This document shows, piece by piece, positions 16,508-24,607 of a stretch of DNA of 43,364 bases. The notes beneath the pieces are model-generated. The model had not been told where the DNA came from. It saw only the letters and a list, made by a program, of their open reading frames with translations, and ran no database searches. The translations under genes and the position numbers were made by a program. The stretch's first letter is position 1. Every line of letters starts with the position of its first letter. The stretch is from JAUXLW01 sp964195005 (GTDB taxonomy: Bacteria; Actinomycetota; Acidimicrobiia; Spongiisociales; SHLN01), in contig CAXMOO010000078.1 in the NCBI GenBank assembly GCA_964195005.1, forward strand, positions 1 through 43,364, written 5' to 3'.

Positions 16508-17506
16508 CTAGCCGCAGACCGCCTTGAGGTCGGAGTAGGGGTTGATCGACTCCCCGTCGACCAGGATTTCGAAATGGACGTGGAGCTTGGCTCCTTTGGC
16601 GTTTCCGGTGTCGCCAATGTAGCCGATGATCTCCCCGGCCTCGACGCGACCGGCGGGACCGAAGCCGTCCAGGTGGGACCCGATGTAGGTGCGGCCATCG
16701 TCTCCGTACAACCAGAACTGGAGGCCGCCGAGACGGCCGTCGATTCGCTCGACCGTGCCGGCGATGGGGGCCCTGACGGGAGTGTTTCGAGGAGCGAACA
16801 GGTCGTTCCCCTCGTGTGTTCGACCGTTGGGCCTGGCAAAGCCAAAGTCGTTGATGAAGACGGCGCTTGGCACCGGGCAGGTCAGCCTGGTAGCGGACTC
16901 TTGAATCACGAGCTTTGCTCCCGCCCGGATGAAGTTGGGATTGGTGATGCCATTGGCCTCCATGAGAGCTGCGGTGAATGTGTCGTACCGGATGGCAATA
17001 CCGCCGAGAGTCTCGCCGAACTTCACAACATGGGTCCGGAGTGGCGCCGGTTTCTTCTTGGCGGGAGGTTCCTTCCGAGCGGGCGCTTCCTTGACGGGGG
17101 CCTTCTTGTTGGGAGGGTCCGGGGCGGCCGCTTTTTCCGCAGCCGGTATGGTCAGCGGCTTGCCGGAGACGATGAAGTTGACGTTCCGAATCCCATTGGC
17201 TGCCACCAGGGCGGACATTGGTCGACCAAACAGCGCAGCAATCTCCGCCAGGGTGTCGCCCGGCCGCACTACGTAAACCACCGACTGGTCCTGCTCGGAT
17301 TTCCCGGGGATCTCGAGAACCTGGCCGACCCGAATCAGGTTGGGGTTGGAGATGTTGTTGGCATTGACGAGGGCGGCGACCGAGGTTCCGTTTTCGATTG
17401 CGATGGCCGACAGGGTGTCGCCCGACTTGACGACGTAAGACCCGAGACCGGCCGCGCCGAGAAGGAACACGCTGAGAAGGGAGACGAGGGTACGGCGAAG
17501 TTTCAT
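16508..17506 (-). CDS. LysM-M23 peptidoglycan endopeptidase
   Basis: A 332-residue exported cell-wall protein. An N-terminal hydrophobic segment (residues 5-23) acts as signal or anchor. Three LysM peptidoglycan-binding repeats follow (about 24-68, 78-120 and 158-201), each with a GDTL or GETL start and N-P-N-F/L-I features. A Lys/Pro/Ala-rich linker (about 123-156) separates LysM2 from LysM3. The C-terminal M23 domain keeps the zinc ligands H231 and D235 (HEGND) and H309/H311 (HVH), so it should be an active endopeptidase cutting peptide cross-bridges. A cysteine pair at 210 and 331 may form a disulphide. It is monocistronic, with a weak ribosome-binding site. Confidence 0.92.
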   Translation of the reverse strand: MKLRRTLVSLLSVFLLGAAGLGSYVVKSGDTLSAIAIENGTSVAALVNANNISNPNLIRVGQVLEIPGKSEQDQSVVYVVRPGDTLAEIAALFGRPMSALVAANGIRNVNFIVSGKPLTIPAAEKAAAPDPPNKKAPVKEAPARKEPPAKKKPAPLRTHVVKFGETLGGIAIRYDTFTAALMEANGITNPNFIRAGAKLVIQESATRLTCPVPSAVFINDFGFARPNGRTHEGNDLFAPRNTPVRAPIAGTVERIDGRLGGLQFWLYGDDGRTYIGSHLDGFGPAGRVEAGEIIGYIGDTGNAKGAKLHVHFEILVDGESINPYSDLKAVCG

Positions 17507-17562
17507 TGGTCCAGTCGCTCCGCCCGCCGGGACAGGCTACCCGGAAGTCGCGAAAACCAGGA

Positions 17563-18090
17563 CTATTTCTTTTCGAGCCTGCGGTAGCCACCCCGAAAAT
17601 AGGTAGCCGGGTCATCCAGATCCGCAACTTCGGCTTTCTCAACCAGGCCTTCTACGAGTTGGTGAAAGGGCAAGGTTTTGCTGTCGGCCAATCGGCAAAA
17701 CAGCCGGTTGTGGAGCGAATCCAATACCGGGCCCCAGGGGCTCTGCGTCACCTCGACCTCGGCGAAAGGTCCTCCGGGCCGGGGTCTTGTGCCGGCAAAG
17801 GCTTCGCCGTGCTCTCGCTGAGCATCGTCGAGGATATGGACCACAAAAGCCTCCGTGGCCTCTATCTGTTCCCACAAATCGGTAGTTGGACCGATGAGGG
17901 CGAGCACTGAGGCCGGATCGCCCTCGGCGACCATGAGCGAGGACACGGTAAGCCCGGCCCGCGAATCCTCTCCTCCCGCGGTGACCACCGTTACCGGCGC
18001 TACCAGCCGGCCCCGGAACTGGCGTACCGGATCGCGTTCGTCGGGCGGGTCCTGGAAGGGGTGGTCGTCGTGGATCATCGGCGGGACCAT
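17563..18090 (-). CDS. Flavin reductase-like (FMN-binding split barrel) protein
   Basis: A 175-residue protein resembling the flavin reductase domain family: FRGRLVAPVTVVTAGG, then GLTVSSLMVAEGDPASVLALIG, which matches the fold's FMN-binding strand order. These enzymes use FMN to supply reduced flavin or to reduce small substrates. The usual partner monooxygenase is not in the window. Two starts are possible (18090 and an in-frame ATG at 18078); neither has a strong ribosome-binding site. It is divergent from pruA, with about 84 bp between. Confidence 0.78.
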   Translation of the reverse strand: MVPPMIHDDHPFQDPPDERDPVRQFRGRLVAPVTVVTAGGEDSRAGLTVSSLMVAEGDPASVLALIGPTTDLWEQIEATEAFVVHILDDAQREHGEAFAGTRPRPGGPFAEVEVTQSPWGPVLDSLHNRLFCRLADSKTLPFHQLVEGLVEKAEVADLDDPATYFRGGYRRLEKK

Positions 18091-18174
18091 AGCGAGCGCC
18101 GCCCTAGACCACTAGACCTTACGGGCCACTAGACCCACGGCTCCAGGTTCTATCCTCCGACCTGTGGAGGAAAC

Positions 18175-19716
18175 GTGACTTTTAGCACCGAACCGCTGAC
18201 CGATTTCACGGACCGGACCAATGTCGAGCTCTACCAGGCTGCCCTGAAAGAAGTCCGTGACCAGCTGGGGGCCGATTATCCGCTGATTATCTCCGGCCAA
18301 CGGGTCGAGACGGGTGCCTGGATGGAGTCACACAATCCGGCCAGCATCAGCCAACTCATCGGCCGGTCGGCGCAGGCGGGACCTGGTGAGGTCGATCGGG
18401 CTCTCGAAGGGGCCTGGGATGCGTTCCCGGCTTGGTCGGCGCGTTCAATGAGTGAACGCGCCGATCTACTCCATGCTTTGGCAACGGTTCTGCGGCGGCG
18501 CAGGTTTGAGCTTGCAGCCTGGATGAGCTTCGAAGCAGCTAAGAACTACGCCGAAGCGGACGCAGACGCGGCCGAGGCCATCGACTTTGTTGAGTACTAC
18601 GCGGCCCAGTCGTTGCCTCTGGCCGAGCCGCTGGAGACATTTCCTTACCCCGGCGAAGAAAACACCACCATGCTGCGACCCCTCGGCGCCGGAGCGGTGA
18701 TTTCGCCGTGGAACTTCCCGCTGGCGATTCTCACGGGTATGGCGGTGGGCCCGGCAGCCGTGGGCAACACGTTGGTGCTCAAGCCGTCGCCGGATACCCC
18801 GATCGTCGCCCAGAAGTTCATGGAGTGCGTTGAGGAGGCCGGCTTCCCGCCAGGAGTGTTCAATCTGGTTACGGGCCAGGACGCCGAAATTGGCGATCAT
18901 CTCGTCGACCACCACCGCACCCGCTTCATCAATTTCACCGGTTCACTGAACATCGGAGTTCGGATCAACGAGCGCGCCGCCAAGGTGCACCCCGGCCAGC
19001 TCTGGATCAAAAAGGTCCAGTTGGAGATGGGCGGAAAAGATGCGTTGATAATCGACGAGACCGCCGACCTCGATTACGCCGTGAGTGCGGCAGTTGCCAG
19101 TGGTTTCGGATTCGGCGGCCAGAAATGCTCCGCCATGAGCCGGCTCATCGTGGTCGACGAGATCTACGACGACGTTGTCGCCCGGTTTGGCGAGGCGGTT
19201 GGGGAGCTGAAGGTGGGCCCGGCCGAAGAGAACCCGGACTTTTCGGCTTTGATCAACGATCGCGCTCGCCAGAAGAGCCTCAGCTACATCGGCATAGGCA
19301 CAGACGATGCCCGGCTCATCGCCGGGGGGAAGGCCGGGCCGGACGTGGGCTACTACGTCGAACCGACCGTGTTCGCCGACGTCGACCCCCGGTCCTCCCT
19401 TGCCCAGGAGGAGATCTTCGGACCGGTCGTCTCGGTTATTCGGGCGACCGATTTCGATGACGCGCTCAACATCGCTAACGGCACCCTGTTTGGCCTCACC
19501 GGAGGGGTGATCTCCTCGGAACCTGCCCGCCTGGAACAGGCCCGGCGTGAGTTCGAGGTCGGCAATCTGTACCTGAATCGGAAGATCACCGGTGCATTCG
19601 TCGGCGTGCAGCCGTTCGGGGGGCTGCGCCTGTCGGGGACGACAGTCAAAGCGGGCGGACCCTACTATTTGAGGCAGTACATGGCGGCTAAAACGGTGGC
19701 CGAAAGGAAGCTCTAA
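18175..19716 (+). CDS. pruA: L-glutamate gamma-semialdehyde dehydrogenase
   Basis: This NAD-dependent aldehyde dehydrogenase oxidises glutamate semialdehyde (P5C) to glutamate in proline and arginine breakdown. The 513-residue length fits single-domain PruA/RocA. Catalytic residues are E284 in LEMGGKDA and C318 in GGQKCSA; the cofactor region has ISPWNFPLAI and FTGSLNIG. The PruA-type C-terminus shows LYLNRKITGAFVGVQPFGG and KAGGPYYL. The start is GTG at 18175 after GGAGGAAAC. No proline dehydrogenase gene (putA/prodh) is next to it, so the pathway partner is elsewhere or the substrate is a related semialdehyde. Confidence 0.88.
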   Translation: MTFSTEPLTDFTDRTNVELYQAALKEVRDQLGADYPLIISGQRVETGAWMESHNPASISQLIGRSAQAGPGEVDRALEGAWDAFPAWSARSMSERADLLHALATVLRRRRFELAAWMSFEAAKNYAEADADAAEAIDFVEYYAAQSLPLAEPLETFPYPGEENTTMLRPLGAGAVISPWNFPLAILTGMAVGPAAVGNTLVLKPSPDTPIVAQKFMECVEEAGFPPGVFNLVTGQDAEIGDHLVDHHRTRFINFTGSLNIGVRINERAAKVHPGQLWIKKVQLEMGGKDALIIDETADLDYAVSAAVASGFGFGGQKCSAMSRLIVVDEIYDDVVARFGEAVGELKVGPAEENPDFSALINDRARQKSLSYIGIGTDDARLIAGGKAGPDVGYYVEPTVFADVDPRSSLAQEEIFGPVVSVIRATDFDDALNIANGTLFGLTGGVISSEPARLEQARREFEVGNLYLNRKITGAFVGVQPFGGLRLSGTTVKAGGPYYLRQYMAAKTVAERKL

Positions 19717-19746
19717 CCCTCAGGGCGACTCTAGGAACCGCGCATA

Positions 19747-19944
19747 GTGGCCGATAGCCATGGTATGAAGAGCACGCTGAAGGTGTTAGGTCTGTTGTCG
19801 GTGGCGGCAGCCGGTGTGGCCAGCGTACTCCGGGCCCGTACCACTGAGCAACACATCAACCGGCCGGTCGCAATAGCCGACCACAACGTATGCCGGCAAC
19901 TCAACCAGGCCATGGACCGCTTCGAGGATCGGTTCGGAACCTAA
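19747..19944 (+). CDS. Small hypothetical membrane-associated protein
   Basis: GTG at 19747 (AGGA about 10 nt upstream) gives 65 residues; an internal ATG at 19765 gives 59. The N-terminus is basic and hydrophobic (KSTLKVLGLLSVAAAGVASVL), resembling one membrane helix or an uncleaved signal, followed by a soluble tail with one cysteine. No family is recognised. It lies directly before a probable frameshifted gene remnant. Whether it is expressed is uncertain. Confidence 0.4.
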   Translation: MADSHGMKSTLKVLGLLSVAAAGVASVLRARTTEQHINRPVAIADHNVCRQLNQAMDRFEDRFGT

Positions 19945-19946
19945 TG

Positions 19947-20102
19947 CCCGCTTAACCTGGCTGGATGTCCGTTCGTTCGGCCTCGATCGCGCTCTCGACC
20001 CTGGCAACTGCCGTAATCGTGGCCCCATGCCCTCTGGCACCTGTTGGCTGCCGGAGCGCTGGCTGCCATCTACCAGCACTACCAGGCTGCCCAACAGAGA
20101 TG
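19947..20102 (+). pseudogene. Possible frameshifted remnant of a ceramidase-like membrane protein
   Basis: Reading one frame from about 19947 gives ...LTWLDVRSFGLDRALDPGNC, and after a shift of one base near 20015-20020 the reading continues WPHALWHLLAAGALAAIY and stops at 20102. The HALWHLL segment resembles the last helix of alkaline-ceramidase-like (PF05875) membrane proteins, which end with a conserved His-containing HxxWH motif. Only the tail of such a gene remains, no start codon is evident, and a chance open frame cannot be excluded. Confidence 0.3.
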
Positions 20103-20158
20103 AGGGCATATTGTCACTCAGCGATAGGTTTCTCCGTGAACATGACCGGAGGTTTTCG

Positions 20159-20356
20159 ATGATGTGGCCTGAGCCGGAGAACGGCGACGAAGTCTATGTA
20201 CCGTTCGCCCAGCGCCGCCCCTTCCGAATCGCCGCATTGGCCATCACCATCATTGTGGTGCTGGCAATGGTGGCCCTCACCCTGGGTCCCTATTTTTCGG
20301 GACCGCGGGTGGTCCGAGTTCCGGTTACCACAATTCCTCTCGGTCGGCCCATCTAA
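20159..20356 (+). CDS. Small single-helix membrane protein, unknown function
   Basis: ATG at 20159, with GGAGG nine bases upstream, gives 65 residues. The N-terminus is acidic and soluble (MMWPEPENGDEVYVPFAQRR), followed by one strong transmembrane helix (about residues 24-45), a short outside tail and the stop. The orientation by positive charge (QRRPFR before the helix) is N-terminus in. The stop overlaps by 4 bp the end of the convergent gene at 20353. No known domain is recognised; the strong ribosome-binding site argues that it is real. Confidence 0.62.
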   Translation: MMWPEPENGDEVYVPFAQRRPFRIAALAITIIVVLAMVALTLGPYFSGPRVVRVPVTTIPLGRPI

Positions 20357-20577
20357 CCGGGCGAAAGCTTCTCCACCCGGCCGGCCAGGGGCCCGGGCCC
20401 GACCGCCGCTTTGAGCGCAGCGATCGCGTCAATCCCCACCGTTCCCTCAGCGAACGCGGCGGCGAAGGCAGCGACGGCCTGGGGAAGCGAGGCAAAAGCG
20501 TCTACCTGGTCGAGATCGGCGGCCCGCTCAGCTGCCGCGATCGCCTCGTCGCTGCGGCCCTTTTCGAGAAGCGTCAA
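20353..20577 (-). CDS. Small helical (TPR-like) hypothetical protein
   Basis: A short alanine-rich helical protein (74 residues from TTG 20577) with a pattern such as LLEKGRSDEAIAAAERAADL that resembles one tetratricopeptide repeat. The sensible-looking protein sequence continues upstream of the TTG (EALTAAERA) into the end of the preceding gene without an ATG, GTG or TTG, back to an in-frame stop. So the start may be TTG 20577, a rarer codon, or the gene may depend on the upstream frame. It lies 17 bp after that gene's stop on the same strand and is probably co-transcribed with it. Confidence 0.45.
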   Translation of the reverse strand: MTLLEKGRSDEAIAAAERAADLDQVDAFASLPQAVAAFAAAFAEGTVGIDAIAALKAAVGPGPLAGRVEKLSPG

Positions 20578-20594
20578 GGCCCGTTCGGCTGCCG

Positions 20595-21005
20595 TCAGGG
20601 CTTCGCGCTGTCGCTGTCCGTCGATTCGAGGGCTCCCCTTTCGTCGAGGATCTTGTGGAGGTCTTCATAGCGCTCTTCGAGCTCCTCGAGACGGTTTCCA
20701 GTGTTGATCATCTGGTTGAGCTCCTCGGGAGTCATCCCTCCACCGATCCGAGACGTACCCGTGAACATGCCACGTTTCGTCTTGAACTGTTCCCCCTTGG
20801 CCTTCTTGATGCGCGCTGCCAGGCGCGTGTGCTCTTCGAGGAGCTCGGACGTGGGACGCTGCTCGTCGACTTTGATGCTCCGCAAGGTCGCGCGAAGGGT
20901 GTCGCGACGCCCCTCGAGCTCCACCCGGGCAGTCTCATCCATTTCGCCCTCGAGCGAAGTGAGGACGCCGGACAGCTCACCCAACAACTCGTCGAGCGTG
21001 CTCAC
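20595..21005 (-). CDS. Coiled-coil hypothetical protein
   Basis: About 136 residues from GTG 21005. It is strongly charged and heptad-like: residues 1-70 form one long helix pattern (LDELLGELSGVLTSLEGEMD), then a basic KKAKGEQFKTKRGMF segment, then a second coil near NRLEELEERYEDLHKIL. I do not recognise a family. The GTG lies exactly at the left end of the 165-bp repeat copy 2, so an earlier start region may have been replaced by the element; an in-frame reading through the repeat gives low-complexity sequence and is not favoured. A small alpha-helical gene follows after 17 bp. Confidence 0.65.
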   Translation of the reverse strand: MSTLDELLGELSGVLTSLEGEMDETARVELEGRRDTLRATLRSIKVDEQRPTSELLEEHTRLAARIKKAKGEQFKTKRGMFTGTSRIGGGMTPEELNQMINTGNRLEELEERYEDLHKILDERGALESTDSDSAKP

Positions 21006-21169
21006 TAGTGCTCTGTCCAGTGACGTTGGCGATGTTGAGGGCGAGTCAGGGGCGGCGCTGGGAAGGACGCAGGACGAAGGCGCACTTGACGTGCGTCGAG
21101 GACGAGGACGCATCCAGCGGCGTCACTGGCCGTCCTGAACGCGGTAAACGTTGCTGGTCGGGGCACTAG
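21005..21169. repeat. 165-bp MITE-like intergenic repeat, copy 2
   Basis: It has the same 165-bp length and CTAG ends as 4490-4654. Its own terminal inverted repeat (CTAGTGCTCTGTCCAGTGACGTT against the complement of the right end) matches at 18 of 23 positions. The two conserved blocks lie at 21060-21081 and 21094-21124 with the same 12-bp spacer as copy 1. It separates the E2 gene stop (21166, overlapping by 4 bp) from the coiled-coil gene start. Confidence 0.7.
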
Positions 21170-22281
21170 ATGCTCTCAATCCGGTCAACCACGGCGGCCA
21201 TAAAGGCTCGACCCTGGGCGCCGTCTATCAGGCGGTGGTCGTAGGAGAGCGAAATGGGCAGCACCATACCCACCGCAGACGCTCCCCCCTCGACAATCAC
21301 GTCTTCGGTGGCCCGCCCAAAGGAGATGATTGCGGTGGTGCCGTAGGGGATGATCGGCGTTCCGTAGCCGCCCCCCACCGCTCCTATGTTTGACACCGTG
21401 AAAGTCGCTCCTCGCACGTCATCCGGAGTCAGTTTGCCCCCTTTGGCCGATTTCGCCAACCGGATGATGGCATCGGCCAGATCGTGAATCGAAAGATCGT
21501 CTGCTCCTTTGACGACGGGCACGATGAGGCCGTCGTCGGTGTCGGTGGCGACGCCAATGTTGTAGTGCTCGCGGTGCAGGACATCAGAGCCGATGAGGGA
21601 TGCATTGAAGTCCGGAAACTCAACGAGGACAGGAAGCAGGGCAGATATCAGCAGAGCTTCGAGCGGCATCGGCCCCTCCGCCTCGACGAGCAACCTCTTC
21701 CTCTCTGCCAGCAGATTCTCGGCCCTGGCGGAATCGAACGTGGTCACATGGGGAATCTCTCGCCAGGACCTGGAAAGGTGCTCGGCAATGGCAAGGCGCC
21801 GTCGCGAGAGGCGTCGCCGCCGCCCGCTGCCTGCCGCGGCTTCCACGTCGGCCGCTGTGATCCGACCCCCGTCGCCACTCCCCGCCACGGCCGCCAAATC
21901 GACTCCTAGCTCAGCCGCCAACTTGCGTACTGCCGGAAGCGCCTGCCCGCCGCTTGGCGGGCTTGCCTGGGGAAGTGTTCCCACGATGGGAGCCGCTTGC
22001 ACCGGGGCCGCTTGGGGGCCGTCCGCAGGAGCCCATTGCTCGCCGGCCTCGCCGACCACCGCCAGAGTCTTTCCCACCTCCAGGTCTTCGCCCTCCTTTG
22101 CTCCGTGGAACAGGAGCGTCCCCGGATAAGGGCTGGGAATCTCTAAGACCGACTTGTCGGTTTCCACCTCCACCAACGGCTGGTCCATCGTCACCTCGCC
22201 ACCGACCTCGACCAGCCACTTGAGCACCGTGATTTGAGTCAGACCCTCTCCGACATCAGGAACCACAAACTCCTGGGCCAC
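21166..22281 (-). CDS. Dihydrolipoamide acyltransferase (E2) of a 2-oxoacid dehydrogenase complex
   Basis: E2 passes the acyl group from E1 to coenzyme A through a lipoyl arm. The 371-residue protein has one lipoyl domain (residues 1-77, with the lipoyl lysine K43 in ETDKSVLEI), a Pro/Ala linker, a peripheral subunit-binding domain (PAVRKLAAELGVDL, about 115-150), and the catalytic domain ending with SYDHRLIDGAQG, which holds the His and Asp of the active site. It is short for the family. It is the last gene of an E1alpha-E1beta-E2 operon, with 1 bp between its start and the E1beta stop. No E3 is in the window. Pyruvate versus branched-chain substrate cannot be decided from sequence. Confidence 0.92.
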   Translation of the reverse strand: MAQEFVVPDVGEGLTQITVLKWLVEVGGEVTMDQPLVEVETDKSVLEIPSPYPGTLLFHGAKEGEDLEVGKTLAVVGEAGEQWAPADGPQAAPVQAAPIVGTLPQASPPSGGQALPAVRKLAAELGVDLAAVAGSGDGGRITAADVEAAAGSGRRRRLSRRRLAIAEHLSRSWREIPHVTTFDSARAENLLAERKRLLVEAEGPMPLEALLISALLPVLVEFPDFNASLIGSDVLHREHYNIGVATDTDDGLIVPVVKGADDLSIHDLADAIIRLAKSAKGGKLTPDDVRGATFTVSNIGAVGGGYGTPIIPYGTTAIISFGRATEDVIVEGGASAVGMVLPISLSYDHRLIDGAQGRAFMAAVVDRIESI

Positions 22282-22282
22282 C

Positions 22283-23263
22283 TCAGCCTCCTTTCAGGGC
22301 ATGGTGGGCGGCGGCCGCGATCCGGTCGGCGCTCGGGACGTAGTGATGCTCGGCCCTGCGCAGTGGCACCACTGTGTCCCATCCGGTCACTCGCTGTATC
22401 GGGGCTTGCAAAGAGTAGAGCGCCTCCTCCTGAATGGAAGCAGCCAACTCGGCTGCGAAGCCGCAAGTGCGGTGACCCTCCTGCACAATGACAGCCCGCC
22501 CGGTGCGGGTCACCGACTCGAGCACCGTATCTAGATCGAGGGGAACCAGGGTCCGCAAGTCAATGACATCCGCCTCATGTCCATCCTCGGCCAACGCCTC
22601 GGCGGCCTCCAGAGCGTCGGGCACCATGGCGCCGTATGCCACGAGGGTCACGTCCGAGCCCCGGCGCCGCCGCGCCGCCTGCCCGAAGAGGACTGGCTCC
22701 GGCGGACTCGCCACCTCCCCTTGCAGCCGCCGGTAGGAGCGGATCGGCTCGAGGAAGATCACCGGATCGGGGTCTTCCACCGCGGTCAAGAGCAGCCCGG
22801 CAGCATCGGCCGGATCCGACGGCACCACCACCTTGAGCCCCGGGGTATGGGCAAAAAGCGCCTCGGTTGATTCGCTGTGATGCTCGGCAGCCCCGATGCC
22901 TGCCCCATATGGAATGCGAATCACCAGCGGAGCCGTGAACCGGTGCCGGGACCGGTGGCGGATTCTCGACACATGGCTGACGACCTGGTCGTAAGCCGGG
23001 TAGAAAAATCCAAGGAACTGGATCTCGGCTATCGGTCGAAGCCCGCTAATGGCCATGCCGAAGGCCGCCCCAACGATCCCCGACTCGGCGACGGGTGTGT
23101 CCACCACCCGCTCGGAGCCATGCTTGGCCTGCAGGCCGTCCGTGACTCGAAACACGCCACCAGTGCGACCGACATCTTCACCCAGGATGACCGTGTCGGT
23201 GTGGCTGGAAAGCACATGGTCGAGGGTCAGGTTCAGAGCCTGTGCCATGTTGACCTCAGACAT
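22283..23263 (-). CDS. 2-oxoacid dehydrogenase E1 component, beta subunit
   Basis: A 326-residue E1beta, partner of E1alpha in the thiamine-diphosphate heterotetramer that decarboxylates a 2-oxoacid. Typical segments are VILGEDVGRTGGVFRVTDGL, VVDTPVAESGIVGAAFG, the PYGAGIGAAEHHSES loop with its active-site His, and the C-terminal IVQEGHRTCGF. Its ATG lies inside the end of E1alpha (an 8-bp overlap), showing translational coupling and a 1:1 subunit ratio. The overall resemblance is to actinobacterial BkdB/PdhB types; the substrate is not decided. Confidence 0.93.
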   Translation of the reverse strand: MSEVNMAQALNLTLDHVLSSHTDTVILGEDVGRTGGVFRVTDGLQAKHGSERVVDTPVAESGIVGAAFGMAISGLRPIAEIQFLGFFYPAYDQVVSHVSRIRHRSRHRFTAPLVIRIPYGAGIGAAEHHSESTEALFAHTPGLKVVVPSDPADAAGLLLTAVEDPDPVIFLEPIRSYRRLQGEVASPPEPVLFGQAARRRRGSDVTLVAYGAMVPDALEAAEALAEDGHEADVIDLRTLVPLDLDTVLESVTRTGRAVIVQEGHRTCGFAAELAASIQEEALYSLQAPIQRVTGWDTVVPLRRAEHHYVPSADRIAAAAHHALKGG

Positions 23264-24293
23264 CCCGATACCTCATCAAGGCCTGTTGTTGACGCACGAG
23301 CTGCGGAGTCTGCTCGGCGAACATGGCTGAGAACACTTCGGCCGGGCCGAGCGGCTCGAGGTCCTCGGCGGCCGCAATAGCGGCCTCAACATCATCGGCG
23401 GCGGAGGTTTCCAGCTCGGCTTGCCTGTCGTCGTCCCAGGAGCCTCGCGATTCGAGATAGCGGCGCACCCGCTCAATCGGGTCCCTCTCCTTCCACGCCT
23501 CCGTCTCGTTCGAATCGCGGTAGCGCCCCGGGTCGTCGGCCGTTGTGTGGGGGGCCATCCGATAGGTCACAGCTTCGATGAGTGTGGGCCCTCCCCCGGA
23601 CCGGGCCCGGTCGGTCGCCGTCTGTGCCGCCGAGTGGACGGCAAAGAGGTCGTTGCCGTCCACCTGCACCCCCGGGAAACCGTAGGCGTCGGCCTTTTGA
23701 GCAATGGTCTCCGAAGCCGTTTGTTCGGCTCGAGGCAAAGAGATGGCGTAATGGTTGTTCTGGCAGAGGAAGACGACCGGCAGTTGGTAGACGCCGGCAA
23801 AATTCATGGCTTCGTGGAAGTCGCCTTCGGAAGTTGCTCCGTCGCCGAACATCGTCATCGCCACCCGGTCACGAGACTGAAGCCGCTCACCCCACGCCAA
23901 GCCGACCGCGTGGATCATGTGAGCCCCAACAGTGATTGAAGGCGGGAGGACGTTGACACCCATCGGCGGGGACCCGCCACGCTCGTCGCCCGTCCTTCCC
24001 AGGAAGAGGTTCATCCACGGATATCCGTGGAACCACATAGCAGCAGCGTCCCGGTAGGTGGCCACCAGCCAGTCATCCGGTTGCAAGGCGGCTGCAGCGC
24101 CGATCTGGGCAGCCTCTTGACCTTCGAAGGACGCGTAAGTGGCTAACCGGCCTTGTTTTTGCAGGGCCGTGCCTTTCCGATCGTAAACACGGGCTGCAAC
24201 GAGAGCAGCGAAGAGGAGCCTGGTCTCTTCATCATCCAATGGCGCCGCGGCGTCCGCGGCTAGCGAGCCGTCGGGCTGCAAGATCTCGAGCAT
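23256..24293 (-). CDS. 2-oxoacid dehydrogenase E1 component, alpha subunit
   Basis: A 345-residue E1alpha. The thiamine-diphosphate motif runs from GDG (150-152) to NN (179-180), with the standard 30-residue spacing, and the YASFEGQEAAQIG region and YRDAAAMWFHG are present. The C-terminus shows the phosphorylation-loop equivalent YRMAPHTTADDPGRYR found in bacterial E1alpha. It begins the E1alpha-E1beta-E2 operon. The TTADDP sequence is close to that of branched-chain oxoacid and some actinobacterial pyruvate enzymes, so product naming should stay generic. Confidence 0.93.
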   Translation of the reverse strand: MLEILQPDGSLAADAAAPLDDEETRLLFAALVAARVYDRKGTALQKQGRLATYASFEGQEAAQIGAAAALQPDDWLVATYRDAAAMWFHGYPWMNLFLGRTGDERGGSPPMGVNVLPPSITVGAHMIHAVGLAWGERLQSRDRVAMTMFGDGATSEGDFHEAMNFAGVYQLPVVFLCQNNHYAISLPRAEQTASETIAQKADAYGFPGVQVDGNDLFAVHSAAQTATDRARSGGGPTLIEAVTYRMAPHTTADDPGRYRDSNETEAWKERDPIERVRRYLESRGSWDDDRQAELETSAADDVEAAIAAAEDLEPLGPAEVFSAMFAEQTPQLVRQQQALMRYRDV

Positions 24294-24329
24294 CGCTGGG
24301 AGGCTAACCGGCTCATCGAACTGCAGTAG

Positions 24330-24515
24330 CTATTGAAAAAGGAGCACCGCTCCCACGACAGACACCACAATCAGCGATGCCGAGAGCCACGCAAGCAACA
24401 GAGCTCGGAAGGCGTCGGCCGCCAGGACATTCGATGTTGGCATTGGCTCCAGGAAAGCTGTCAGGTCGCCCGACATATATCCAGGTCGATTGCGAGGATC
24501 GCAGGCGTTGCTCAT
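24330..24515 (-). CDS. Possible small C-terminally anchored membrane protein
   Basis: From ATG 24515 the frame encodes 61 residues: a soluble part (MSNACDPRNRPGYMSGDL...) and one strong C-terminal helix (ALLLAWLSASLIVVSVVGAVLLF) that ends the protein. A longer reading from 24599 is possible. It fills the gap between ftsK and E1alpha on the same strand. No family is recognised and the ribosome-binding site is weak, so confidence is limited. Confidence 0.4.
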   Translation of the reverse strand: MSNACDPRNRPGYMSGDLTAFLEPMPTSNVLAADAFRALLLAWLSASLIVVSVVGAVLLFQ

Positions 24516-24607
24516 ACCTGATAGGTCGTCGAACAGCCGAAAACCCACAGAACCAAAATGGGCGGTCACCGACTGACTAGTGCCCGCCCAACCCTCCAAG
24601 CAGACGC

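Noticed and set aside
16410..17642. 410-codon minus-strand open frame over the LysM-M23 gene
   Set aside because: It is Arg/Pro/Ser-rich, has no domain, and lies in another frame of a gene with clear LysM and M23 motifs.
20283..20302. GGTCCC/GGGACC stem as a terminator
   Set aside because: It lies inside the small membrane protein gene and is more likely a product of the coding sequence.
20027..20356. Longer 109-codon version of the small membrane protein
   Set aside because: The strong GGAGG site places the start at 20159; the upstream part is low-quality sequence over the remnant.
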